Assembly: GCA_003194525.1 (NCBI GenBank)
Contig: NBIV01000113.1
Location: 62,001-126,000, forward strand
Reading direction: 5' to 3'
DNA: 64,000 nt
Source of the DNA: Gracilariopsis chorda
Taxonomy: Eukaryota > Rhodophyta > Florideophyceae > Gracilariales > Gracilariaceae
The translations under genes and the position numbers were made by a program. Positions 8,267 to 19,531 of the stretch are shown here, piece after piece; within the stretch, counting starts at the first letter, position 1, and each line of letters starts with the position of its first letter. The notes beneath the pieces were generated by a model. It did no database searches. It was given only the letters and a program-made list of their open reading frames with translations, and was not told the DNA's origin.

Positions 8267-10051
8267 TCACTCACCCCCATCGTCCGGGGCGTAACCCCCA
8301 GCAAGGCGGTAGTCCAACGCGTCCGCCATGGTGGTGTCCCCCGATACCTCGGCAGCGCTAAGACCGGCACCCCGGAGGAAACGTGCGATGATTTCGTTTT
8401 CATTCGCCGTCACCCCGCTGGGGATAGAAGGTCCAGCACTTGCCGCCGAAGGTTCAGCAGCTGGCTCGGCCGGAGAGGCCCCCTCTGGGAAAGCTTCCGC
8501 GCTAGCGCCGGTTTCCTCTACGTCCATCTCCCCGGGTTCTTCCGGTTCGTTATCGACCATTGGGTCATCCCCGCCGTATGCGCGGTAGTAGTCGTCGGAA
8601 TAGACGTACCCCACCGGGTGGTCTTCCGGCACATGCCGGGGCGTATCGCGAAGCTCGCGCGCCTCCTGGGAGGAAATTTCCCGGAACTCCCAGGGGTTGA
8701 AGTAGATAAAATCCCCCGCAAGGGCGGTGTTTCTACCGAGTCCCGGACCACCGGTGTTACCGCTACCGCCATCCAAACGACCGCTTTGCTCCAGCGGGAC
8801 CTCACTCCAGCTAACGCTGTCGATGTACCCAAGTAATTGGAGGACCTCTTCATTGTTGGCCTGGCCCCCAAGGGGGATGCGAAGATCCAGGTTTCGGATC
8901 GCTGCCCGCACACGCGGTTGAAGGAACCAGAGACGATACTGGTCGTACGCCTCGTTGAGGATATAAGCCGCACTGCGGGCCGCCCACTCCGTAACCACTA
9001 CGGACCACAACCCCGACCGGGGATCCTGCATGAGCAGCGAACCGAGGTACGTAAGTACCGGCGGGGGTTCTATGTAGCACCCCCGGCAGGCTTCATGGAA
9101 GCGCCACCACTCGGGTAGTGCTACATACCGACCTAGTCGGTGAGGCGGCGCAAACCGCTCTATCTCCACGTTCTGATACGGGATAAAATACCCGAATTGG
9201 GATCGCCAACGCCGCTCGTAGTGGATGAAGTTTTGGAGAAAGTTGGACCGGTATTGCCAGGGAAGGTACCTGAACTCCGCCCGAATAATCGGTCGTACCC
9301 AGCAAAGGGCCTCTTGCCACGCTGCGGGGAAATTCCTCCAAGCGAGGGTCTCGAGGCGGAACAGGTTCTCGCCGTACCCAATCTCCCCGCGAGTGCGGAA
9401 GTAGCTAACGTCGAAGCCAAACTCCGGTGGGACCGGTACATCGAATGGAGCCCGGCTCTGCCGTTGATACGCCATGCGCGTCAGTGCGGTCTGTGCCGCA
9501 GTGACGGTCTCGCCCGAGTTTCTTCGGAGGTGGTGACGCGGAATCGCAATCAGGTGACGCCAATCCCACGATGTGGTGACTGCTCTGGGCAGATCCCCCA
9601 GAAGGGTGTCTGAACCATCCGCATAAGCGGTGACCAATCCCTCATTGAGGACGGCGACCGGGTGAAACCACGGGACAAGGCGCAGGCGCTACGCGTGATT
9701 CCGATTCATCGGGTTGAGCCCCACCAGGGTGTTGTAAGTTGGCCAGTTGGACACCGGAGTGGTTCCGGAGGACACCACCGAAGGTGGTAGTGCGAAGGGA
9801 TGGTCGGCTACCGCAGCCATATTCCCCGGTTGTACCGGATTTCGATCGCTCTGAGGCAGGGGAACTGACCGGAAACCGGTGGTGTATCGCCCGAGAAGTC
9901 TCGGCGGTTGGCTGTGGTTGTTGATATTGTTGTCGTCGTTCATTTTTCCCTTTTGGAGGGTGGCTGTTGTTGTCGTTTGTGTGCTTGATGACTCTGGTGC
10001 AGAGGGATTTACCGGAGAACCGGAGACAAAGCACGAGCTTTTATCACCCAT
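8267..10051 (-). pseudogene. Antisense accessory ORF of element A (~594 codons, one in-frame TAG)
   Basis: A minus-strand frame runs from an ATG at 10051 to a stop at 8267, interrupted only by TAG at 9689-9691. It fills the interval between the pol stop (8075) and the 3' LTR (10109), starting 57 bp from the LTR. The N-terminal ~120 residues are polar and Asn/Thr/Pro-rich, and a second well-placed ATG lies near 9946. The middle is Trp/Tyr/Arg-rich, and the C-terminal third is an acidic Pro/Ala linker ending in a short helical motif. I recognise no known domain. Several blocks match the antisense ORF of element B (36274-38406): EEVLQLLGYIDSVSW against EEAEALLDYILQVDW, and HVPEDHPVGYVYSDDYYR against YVPDYHTQAIGFYEDCLR. 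Homology across two element families suggests a real protein; function is unknown. Expression would need antisense transcription from the 3' LTR. Confidence 0.75.
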
Positions 10052-10095
10052 TTTCGTCTGGGAATCCTCCGCGTCCGCGGTCGTTTTCCTGTCTT

Positions 10096-10108
10096 AAGGG
10101 GGGGGATA
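10096..10108 (+). other. Polypurine tract of element A
   Basis: The sequence AAGGGGGGGGATA lies directly before the 3' LTR and is the expected plus-strand primer site. Confidence 0.85.
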
Positions 10109-10920
10109 TGAAGTGCAACGCCCTCAGGGAGGGATTCTGGGTACTTGAACGCTTTCCCGATATTATCGGTTGTGTAGTGTGTATATGAACTACGTACGCC
10201 CCAAAATGGTGGGTATGGACACGTGGGACACGGTTTTGGGTCAATTGGCGGTTGGCCACAGTAGTGGATGTTGCCACGGAATGTGGAGTATTTTAGTTAA
10301 TTTTATTTATTATTTTCACACCCATTTCTGGGAAGCTAGTACTTAGTGCGACGGCGCACTGCCGTCGCACCAGTAAACCTTCCCCAACAAGGGACCCCAA
10401 CCTGGGGAATTGGCTCTGAGCTTTACCGCCTCCGCGTGTTCTCAACTCCTCCTTGGAGGGAAGCACCGTAGTGTACGGAAGTTCACCCCCCTTGCACATC
10501 TAAAGGAGACCCATCATTGGGAGTAATAATTGTTCCAATCATATTGGTGTTTCGCCCTGTATAGGGAGTCCTGTCCACCGGCATTGCCGTATCTACTCGT
10601 CGCTCTCGCGACCCACTTCGTCCTTCCTCTTTCCCCTTTTTAGGGTAGCACCTCCCGCTATCCGCGGCCCTCGTGTGCGCATCCGCTCACACAACCCCAC
10701 TTACGTGGAAACATACCTCTACTGAGGATCACACCCCGCTCACGCGGATACCGATTCTTCGCCTTCACCTCCCTGCGCGAGTCGCGACAGGTGTCCCTGG
10801 TCTTACAAACCGGCTTCGCCGTGACACCTCTGGGAGGGTTCTACCCAACTGGGTTCACCTCGTGAGAGGAAGATCCCGGACGTCTTTCGGTGTTTTTCCC
10901 CTTTCGGGCATTGCACCACA
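10109..10920 (+). repeat. 3' LTR of element A (812 bp)
   Basis: Bounded by TG (TGAAGTGCAACGCC) and CA (GGCATTGCACCACA); these ends form an imperfect inverted repeat. It starts right after the polypurine tract and its last 216 bp match the 5' copy. An AT-rich stretch at 10290-10320 may hold core promoter or polyadenylation signals. The LTR contains a dense series of mini-hairpins, including a 10-bp stem at 10346-10370. It would also be the only promoter source for the antisense ORF beside it. Confidence 0.93.
10346..10370 (+). other. Perfect 10-bp stem-loop in the element A LTR
   Basis: Stem GTGCGACGGC, loop GCACT, stem GCCGTCGCAC. The same hairpin is present in the solo LTR (57331-57355). 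At the matching site of element C (23493-23528) the sequence differs but a nested stem (CTTAG/CTAAG outside, GCGA/TCGC inside) can still form. Confidence 0.8.
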
Positions 10921-12059
10921 ACAAGTCCCAGTGTCGCTCCAATATTCGGGCAAAGTTCTATCCTGTGGCTACATGTTGGGTAATTGTACAGGACTTGATA
11001 CACACGCACACCCCTCAACGTTTCCGTGCCCCGATGATGTTGTGAGAAGACGAATTGGGGGTATTTGCTTCTCTTTAGCCTCCCGTCTACAAGAATGTGT
11101 AGGGCATATACGGAAAAGTGGAGAATATGTACGTCTATCATGCATATTTCGAACCGTATCCCCCTTCTAGGGAGCCGATTTCTACAAGAGCTCACCATGC
11201 TACCTCCTAGAGCATTAACAAAGACCTTTGCCTCAAAGCGATGCAGACACAGGTAGCGAATACGATATGGTGTATGGCGACTGCAGTGATGCTGAGGAGT
11301 TTTATCCTTTCTTTTACGTGTTACATAGCACGAAATGCCCTGAGGGAGGAGGCGTCTTTGATTGCCGTGATTCACGAAGAAGAGTTCATGAACCGAAATG
11401 TGAGTTTTGGAAGCAACAACCTTCGGTTCCATAAGAAGAAGGTAGAATGGGTTCAATTCTACCGAACTACCCGCGGCAAGGACCAATATCAAGGGGCGGT
11501 ATCGGGAAATGTGGCGTAAACGATTTAAAATGCTCGGATGGACTGCTGGATAACGCTTTTAACGTCGACAGTGGCTTAAGAGGCGATTTTGGCATTACTT
11601 CTTTTGAAGCTGCCCCCTCTGCTGTTTCTCCCAACTCCTGAACACAATCAGTGGTTTCCGAACGCGGGCGTGCACCCCAAAACACTTTGAGCGGTGAGCA
11701 ATGCTCAAAACTGAGTGTGGAGAGTGAACACTTAACGAGAACGTAGCATAAGCGCAGCAGGTTTCAAATGAGCAATCAGTTGAAGAAGATGATGCTTTGC
11801 TCATCGATCGATGCTTAGATGACGAATAGAAGGTTCCGTCATGCTTCTTCAAAGATTCTGATGGAGGCGTCCTGAATGAAGAAGAATCAATAACAAGAGA
11901 GAAGGATGGCCTTGGAGAGAAGGACGAAAAGTACTGGACAGAAGACGCAGATGAAGAACTGGGAAGGCAATCGATCCAGAACACAATACCCAATGAGAGA
12001 ATTGAGAAATGCTCTAAAGCAGCTGTCTAAAGCTTTCTGGAAACCCTTCCTCTCGATGC
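10921..12059. other. No supported gene
   Basis: Sequence between the element A 3' LTR and the MULE remnant. Reading frames are short or run into the LTR. Nothing recognisable, although the right part may hold decayed N-terminal MULE sequence. Confidence 0.4.
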
Positions 12060-14529
12060 TCCTGGTGTTAAGGTTCTGAAGGAAGTTCAATTTATCGCGG
12101 ACTGCTTCGGGTACAGCTTATTCGTAAATACTTCTATATACATTGGAGAACAAAAGGGACCTCCGGATAAGACAAAGTCTCCGAAGAGTCATGGTGCTGA
12201 ACGTGGGAATAGAAGGGTGCTGAAGAAGAGAATCTTGAAGTGCGATCAATACAATAACAAGATGAGGCGATACCTCTTCTCGATAACGATGAAGACGGAG
12301 GATTTTGTGCAGGAGGAGGATGGTGAACTGATCTACGTAGCTAATTTTAAATGGTTGTAGACATGGACATGGCCCCTCCGGGAGTGTTGGTATTACACAT
12401 CTCAAGCCTCAAATGCGTTCTGAAGCGATACATATGCCGAGCGATTTGCATATGAGCTTTAGAGATACGATCCGATACCTGGAAGACAAGTACAATCAAA
12501 AGCTAAATCCGGTATCGGCGAGGAAGAAGTTGGGGTATGCTTCCTCCACAAGCAATCCCCGCGATTTCTAATATGTAAAGTTAGGTGACCTGCTATTTTC
12601 GTTGAGCAGGAGGGATGCAGGTGATAAAGGATTCTTAGCTGCGGATGATTTGGATAGGATGAAGTACGCTTGTTGCTCGCCTTGAGAGTGGATGGAAGAC
12701 TACCAGAAGTTTGGCATTGTCCCGGGGGTATCTACTGATTTTAAAGCCATATCCAATAGATACGGCTTCCCTCTAGTCACAATTAATGGAAGAGCCCATG
12801 ATGGGACTTTTTTCATGAGGTATATGTGCTTCGAGTCAGAAGAGGACTTTGTACGAAGTCTTTACTACTTCATATCTATAGTTGCCGTTTCCCCGGCGAT
12901 GGTAGTGATGGACCAGAACACTGCGTGTATAAATGCAGCTGAAAAGATGTTCAATACGTCCTATATAAGCCTTGACGAATGGCACCTGAACGAGAATTAG
13001 AAGAAGAATATGGCCAATTGGTGTAGAAAGATTGACCAGATGGATTGGATACATGATATGAAGAAATACCTGTTCAACCTCAGGAAATCATATACGTTGA
13101 AAACGTTTTTCGAAAGGAGGAGAATGCTAGCATCCAAGTACTTTTATACTTTTGACGATCGTCTCCCCGTGTGGTATAAGTACTTGTACCACTATAAGAC
13201 GCATATGCTGGTGTCTTGCTTCCGAAATGCGGCTATACCTACCCTTCACATGTTCCAAGGGACAGGCTACACCGAATCTTCTAATTCTGCATACAAGAAG
13301 ATCATTATATCGAATAGAATTCCCTCTTGCATGGTTCCCTTGGAGTTCTGGAATATATCTCAAGAACGAGCTGATACTCGGAACTTGGGGCTTGTACGGA
13401 CCTCATCTTCTGAAAGTGGGATATATCGGAAGATGAGGGAGCTTGAGCACTTTCTACCTGTAGAAGTTGTAGACAACTTGATGGTTGAGTACGCGAACTA
13501 CGCTTTGGCACATTTCGTAGATTTGAGCTTGAAGCCATCGAATAACTACATTCTTTCCAGCACAGAGGATGCGGGATATTTACAGGAAGAGTGGCTAGAA
13601 GCAATCAGAAACCTGTAAAGTAATTCAACCCCAGAAATTGGACCAGTAGCTCACTTTAAGTTGAAGTCGGGAAGCCACCTGAGTCAGAGCCGGAATGCAT
13701 CGGTGGATGAAGAACGCTCATCACAGGAGACTGTTGTACAGTTCTCAAAACGATATACGGCGTCGGGGGATGATATAAAGGCGGAGTGTACTGGTGTCTG
13801 TTCCTGTGGGCAACCGTAATCAGTTGGCTTTGCTTGTCGTCACATGGTTCGATGTGCCGTGGTGTATCAGGAAGAACTTCTGCGGTTACCAGAACTACGA
13901 AACATACTAGGATTCTTCATACTTCTGGAAGCGCTTTTGTCTAAATACTGGTGACAAGATACATCTTCCCTCACAGTCCCCTATATGGCAAAACGCAGGT
14001 CAGAGACCGGATACTTCAACCACAAGGATATCAATTACCGACTACGCTATATTGGTGAGTCGACGGAGAAATAGACTATCCCCATTGACTCAGATATACT
14101 TGGAACCAGTAGAGAAGACTCGGAAGTAGATGGGTGCAATACGTACATGGAAGAAAAAACCTCTACGATGCTTTAAATCGACAAGCTACTGTAATTGGAC
14201 GTTTTGCGATGAGTAGAGTTCTACATCTTTTAAGGGAAGCCATAGCAGACATTCAGCAAGGAAAAGTGAAACACTTCGAAGCTAGAGGTACCTCTAAAAC
14301 AAGGTTGGCCTCATTAACAGAACATGCGGAAAGAACAGACAACACTGTCACTTTACTGTATCCATCTTCTTCTACAAAATATTTCAGTTCCTCGGGGATC
14401 CGTCCGCCAAACATCGGACGCCAAAGGGTAAAAAGGAGAAAGAAAAGCTCCTTCGCACAAGAAAGTGGGCAAGGACAAGCCCTCATTCGTCCCAGGAAGC
14501 ATCTCAAAAAGACTGTCACCTACCTTTAA
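12060..14529 (+). pseudogene. MULE (Mutator-like, FAR1-type) transposase, decayed
   Basis: Pieces in order on the plus strand match a FAR1/MULE transposase. A DNA-binding N-terminal part (~12060-12560) has GPPDKTKSPKS followed by KCDQYNNKMRRYLFSI. A MULE DDE core (12692-13000) reads RYGFPLVTINGRAHDGT and later VVMDQNTACINAAEKMF with a terminal DEWHLNEN. A helical segment covers 13010-13618. A SWIM zinc finger (CxC...CxH, 13798-13843) reads CSCG...GFACRH. A basic C-terminal tail (14134-14529) has RPPNIGRQRVKRRKKS. There are in-frame stops at ~12570, ~12998 and inside the SWIM motif, plus frameshifts, so it is dead. Terminal inverted repeats were not found by eye. Orientation is opposite to the gene fragment just downstream. 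Confidence 0.75.
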
Positions 14530-14886
14530 CATCCTCAGAACCAGCTGTGGCTCCCTCAACTTCCATAGCTCAAGAAGTATAAGACGAAGCATTTAGAATT
14601 ATGTCAAAGTCTCTCGGACACATCCACTAGGTGTAGCATTGACCACAGTCTTTTGATCCCTTTCGTCTGTCCGTAATCTTTTTGAGCTTTTCCTGTTCTT
14701 CATAACGGTCCAGGTTTCTTGCTCCCATGGCCTTTTCCTTCACTCTAATTCTTTACCCGACTTCTATATATTGTAGCTTATCATAGAGAAATCCCTTCGC
14801 ATATTCCACATTTCCGTCCATGAACGCGTGAACGGTCTCCCTGAAATCTGACAACACCTAAAGTGAAACTCACGTACGAGTGTGCT

Positions 14887-15890
14887 TCACACCTTCATCA
14901 CCGTAGAACCAGCGAATCTTCTAAAAGACTCAACAATAGAATCAGCTAAACTCATGAACAAACAATCCAATCCCACTTGAAGTATAAGCCACATCAAACG
15001 CGTATCCGCAGTCTTAGGCTTGGACCTAGGAAGGTTGTCAATCTCGTCACCAGTTGCGTTGCTTTCGATAAGCTCACTTAACAAATCCGAAATCTTTCTT
15101 AACCCTCGCATAGGATTCCATAGGGAAATGTCAGCAGCTAAGTCGACGTGTAGACGCTCGGCCACCTGTCGTACCATGTCTTCTCTCTTCTTTTCATCTG
15201 GTACCGAAGCAGATAGGCTTCCGGAAAGCTCGGTAAATGTATGTACAGCCATGTTTTCCCGTCGCTTCAGGCCTTCCTTTCTTGGAGATCACGTCCCAAG
15301 AACTTCCACTCAAATTCCTTCCTCCTACTCGGATCTAGCTTGCCAGTAGCGGCTGTAGCGCCAATAAATCTCCCCAGAAACTCACCACAACGTGGCTTGT
15401 CAGTCTCCATATCAGAAAGGTTACGAACAAATTTGAGAAATCACTTGCAGAAAATAGTACTCTCGATTGGTGAGTCCACTAGACCTGCAAGTAGCTCGAT
15501 ACTCTTTTCCTGGTGTATGGTTTTTGAACTGAACTTCACCATTAGTGCCTCATGTAGAAACGTTTTGTAGTTACGAGCTTGTACCTCGTCTGCAGGAACT
15601 TCCTGGACTTCAATAACTGACGGATTAGTCCACTACTCCTCCGTTGCTCCCTTTGCCTTTGTGTTCAAAACCTGTGGGTCCATTAAGGCTGACGTAGGTG
15701 TAGGGCGCTTCGGAGCTAGTTCGTGTTGTGGTGTATGAGGTATGGGTTGCCAAGAGGTAGATTTCACTCGTGTCAGATCAACAGCCTATGTAGATCCACT
15801 TTCGTTCTTGTTTGAGAGCACTAAATGACAAGCGGATGTCCCAAGCCCATGGCCCACAAACCAGCCGTCAATAATACTGGAGAGAGTCTG
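14887..15890 (-). pseudogene. eIF4G-like MA3-domain gene fragment, broken
   Basis: A minus-strand frame with stops near 15797, 15642, 15440 and 15277 runs from ~15890 to 15275. Its centre resembles the MA3 domain of the translation initiation scaffold eIF4G: IHQEKSIELLAGLVDSP, then FLKFVRNLSDMETDKPRCGE and EFLGRFIGA. The features used are the alternating helices and the D..D.P..GEFLGR pattern I know from that family. Beyond a frame change, an open 121-codon stretch (14887-15252) has a helical RGLRKISDLLSELIES segment that I cannot assign. It is either a decayed host gene or a captured fragment, lying beside a MULE in the opposite orientation. The family call is by eye and tentative. Confidence 0.4.
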
Positions 15891-18204
15891 GCTCGGTAAT
15901 GGCGTAATCATAAGGGTAACAAATGTTCGGGGGCACGATCACGATTCCTTATTCCTCTTATTGCTCGGTTATGCTCACCAGTTCGCACAACGAGGGTTCC
16001 AAATGGCAATTATGACATTTACGTTTCACCGACTTGGCAGCTGGAGAGAGAAGGGATAGAGGAAATGTCCCAACTCTGCGGATCTACTGTTGAAATTCAA
16101 AATAAAGGCATATAACTGGATACAGTACGATCTCAAGTAGCGTTGGCACATATCCAGCCCACCATGGCACGTGCTCGTTGATCTTTCTTTTTATTGGTGC
16201 AATTGCGCGCTGACTCGCCTACGCTATGTACGTAGTGTAGTTTAGCCTTTTCCCCTCTTAGGTGTGACTGCGTCACTCTACTGTGTGTGGCCCAACTGTC
16301 GTAATACTGTAATTATAATTAATATTCATAACGTATAAAAGTTAGGCAAAGTACAGCAGTTGTCGGTACTTTATTACACGGCCGCCATTCTTTCGTGATC
16401 CAAAGTAAACGAGGGAAGATATTTGTCATTCAAAGAGCTACTGGCCTTTTTTTGCTTCACAAATCCATCACACCTCTCTTCCTATATCAGATTCGACACT
16501 GGGCCCCACGCCGTGATCACTGTTGATCAAGTAAATGGCATGTCAAGTCTTAGCGGCTTTTGTCGGCAATAATCACTCATTCCTCGTGAACTTAGGCTAC
16601 CAGCTACGTTTGACAACGTTGTGGTGCTGCTTATTCCATGGTACCACTGGCAGTCTCTTTTGCTTATGTACGCATCACACTCTAATCCCGGTTGCTAGTG
16701 AAAAAACTAATAGGATTTCTTCACAGAAGTGTACAGTATTTTACAAAACTCTATTCGTGGCTCAGGAAGAGTAAATGTATTAAGTCTGGGCGAGGGCATG
16801 TCTGAATTATACCGCTTGGATCACCGCGCCCATCTTACACATGAGCTATCTAGAAAGCCCTTTTACTGACAACTGAGGTAACTCGGACCGTTTAGACCCT
16901 TCTAATAGTCATTGCGCTTCTCTACATTCTTCTCCCGCTCAATGAGACCAATCACAGGCCATAATTGAATTAAAGGATCCAGAAACCGCCAATTAAGAAA
17001 GAGTCTCAGGCCGTAAATCCATCCCAGCCCGTTAGAAAGTCACTGGACGTTTCTACAATGGTCTATGACACGGCCTTGGCCTCACCCCAAAGCACAAGAA
17101 GTGCCCCGGCCCTCCACACGTCCGTTTTTGATAGTCCGAACGTTGGTGCTCCAAGAACGCGCAGTAGTTTCATCCTACAAACCGTTTGCATAGGCGGCAC
17201 ATTAGCTGCTTACACAAATAACTGGCACAGGTACGTCTGCACAAGCCATAGTGAACCAAAAATATGGGTTTCGATGACTTATGGTACCGAATACGGGCTC
17301 GAATTTCTGTATTCGTCAACACGGCAATTGCGAAAGGCCTCCTGATAGCGGTCAAATAGTATCTGACCGGTGGTACGCCACATATATTGGTAAATCAGGT
17401 TACTGACACAATCTACACTGTCATGAAGAAATTCTTTTCACTACTGCAGCCAAGCGACGACCGTATGGGGTTTCAACAAATTTGGGAACACCAGGTTGTT
17501 TGGGACACACAAAGTCACTACGACCCTGTTAGGAACAGATGTGCAATGGTTGAAAATGGTTGGAATTCGATGATGATGATCCCGCTTGACGTTCGGAGCA
17601 TCCATGGGGGTTCATATAAAGGCTCTAGCCTGGTTCTACCATTTCCACTAGTGAACGAGAAATCTTCCGGGTTTAACGGAATTATGGTCGTTGTCATCCA
17701 TACGTGTGTGGTTTACCGGGTCCAATGCCGGATCTAGCCATTTGATGACTTTGCAGCTCCTCCATCTGATGACTTATTCTATGACTTGGCAATGTTCAGT
17801 AACAGGCAGGGTCTTTGATGATCTTGCATGACCCCAAGGTGCTCATGATGACATGGCACTGATCTCTCGTGAGCCTTCTATGACCGTGTGCTCATTGTTG
17901 TACCGTGTGAGGTGTTGGTCAACGTTCTAAGTAGTAGGCCACGTGTTTTTCGGATCCAACTTTGTCCACGTAGTCGGTCGGGGCTTTCTAGACATAAGCA
18001 TGTTGTCGTGTCATATTGACAGTATGTCAAAAATGATTTCAACTCGGCTTTGAGCCCAGCAAGACATGTCAAATAGATAACTGATCTCTTCAGAAGATGG
18101 AGTAGAACAAAAATAAGAACATTAGACACGTTAGAACTGATAATAGAGCTAACTATACTCAAAAAAGGTAAAATAGTAAGTAAGACTAAAAGAAACCTTC
18201 AAAG
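15891..18204. other. No supported gene
   Basis: Roughly 2.3 kb with short frames only (longest about 116 codons at 17387-17737, no recognisable motif). An AT-rich patch lies at 16300-16380. Nothing else seen. Confidence 0.4.
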
Positions 18205-18819
18205 TTGGACATAAACCATACGAGCAAGGCAGGTCTTAATTCCGGTACAGGTATTCTGGACGGGAATGAAAGAGAAAATTCCCGAACAATCTGTCTACTG
18301 GCAATCCCTGGCCAGCCAGATCCAAACGATTATCCTGATGGTAGCAGTTCCGATGACCGGAGCTCAGACCATTACAGGCATGGACTTCGAAGTAAACAAC
18401 TCACTTCGTATCGTAAGAACCGTGACAGAATGAGAGCTTCCAGATGCCCGATGAGAGGCATTGTGGACGCATAATACGAGGTGATAACTGTAGGCAGTCA
18501 TCTGGGATGTCCCAAACTTGATTTTTCCAGAAACTCTGGGAGACAGTACTCCCTTGCAGGAATCTTTTCTCTAACTGACGTCTGAAGTCTATTTTTGTGG
18601 ATAATTTGGTGCCCGTCACATTGTTGAAAGTCAGAATCTATCTGAGAACTCACTTGCAGATGAAACCTAACCATTTTGGCCAATATGTCGATTCTTACTG
18701 TGGCACGCACTATGCGACTAAATGGCAATAAAACTACACGGACTCCCCGCCAGCTTATTGTTGAAGCTCACGCTCATTATCGATGAGCCCGGAGAACAAT
18801 TCGGACAAAAAGAACCTCT

Positions 18820-19531
18820 GTGGCAGAAAAAAGACAAGTGATCGTGGTTGGAGGCGATAGCTCACTACCGTCTGCACCCGCTACACCAACCTTCACTACA
18901 TCACACTCTTCCCCTCCGGTCCAGTTTGATGGAGAGGTAAGAATTGTAGCACCAGTATCGGCTTGGGTAAAAGACAAAACGTGTTGGATGTGTCTTCCCC
19001 GAGAGCCGGAATAATGCAAAATGTTATGAGTGGAGGTATGACCAGCCTTCGTAAGAGCACAAGAAGCTAGTTACATCCTATGACGTTGAGAAGGGTATTT
19101 TAGCTCCCCAAGACATCCGTCCGGAACGTGAGCAATATTGCATCTGCACAGGCCACCATGGGCATACGTCAACTTCCGAACTGGACCTTGACACCATCCA
19201 AATCCTGACCCATAACACAGTGCCAGTCAACCCAACTAGTAAGCGCCGACAACCAGTATGCTGCGGAAAGCTACCCAGAAGGTAGGTAAAGGCCAACCAC
19301 CTCTTGAGGCAGGAAAGACTCAATAAGGAGACGGAGCAGCCACACAATGGATATGATCAGGGACGCCCTGCTCCAAGGGAAGAAGACTGCCCGGCCTTAA
19401 CTGAAGAGAACGAGACCAATCAGTTAATGCTGTTTAGCAGATCCCATTACAAATTTAGCTTTTCGGTTGGCCTCGAATCTCAGGTGAACCTCCTGGTCAC
19501 CAACGGCGCGGGGCGAAACCTAGTGTATTAG
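18820..19531 (+). pseudogene. Element F gag end and protease remnant
   Basis: A short frame at 18820-19014 ends with a half zinc knuckle (CWMC). Near 19460-19530 the frame reads VNLLVTNGAGRNLVY, matching the retroviral protease motif (VLDTGAGPNFV in element A) with the catalytic DTG changed to TNG. Upstream (18205-18480) a Ser/Asp-rich frame may be gag. It is not functional. Confidence 0.5.

Larger units (their letters stand above)
1..10920 (+). mobile_element. Element A: Ty3/gypsy chromovirus, nearly intact, 5' end cut by the window edge
   Basis: Order seen: partial LTR, primer site, gag, protease-RT-RNase H-integrase-chromodomain, an antisense ORF, polypurine tract, LTR. RT before integrase plus a C-terminal chromodomain places it in the Ty3/gypsy chromoviruses. 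The two LTR copies differ at about 4 of 216 comparable bases (by eye), so insertion was recent. Gag is open; Pol has one TGA (2808-2810) and the antisense ORF one TAG (9689-9691). The upstream target duplication lies outside the window; the downstream flank starts ACAAG. The element is unusually rich in short perfect inverted repeats (see findings). Element C and the solo LTR at 56766-57588 belong to related families. Confidence 0.95.

Noticed and set aside
10803-11492. 229-codon minus-strand frame crossing the 3' LTR boundary of element A
   Set aside because: It runs through LTR and flank, so it joins sequences of different origin; no recognisable domain.
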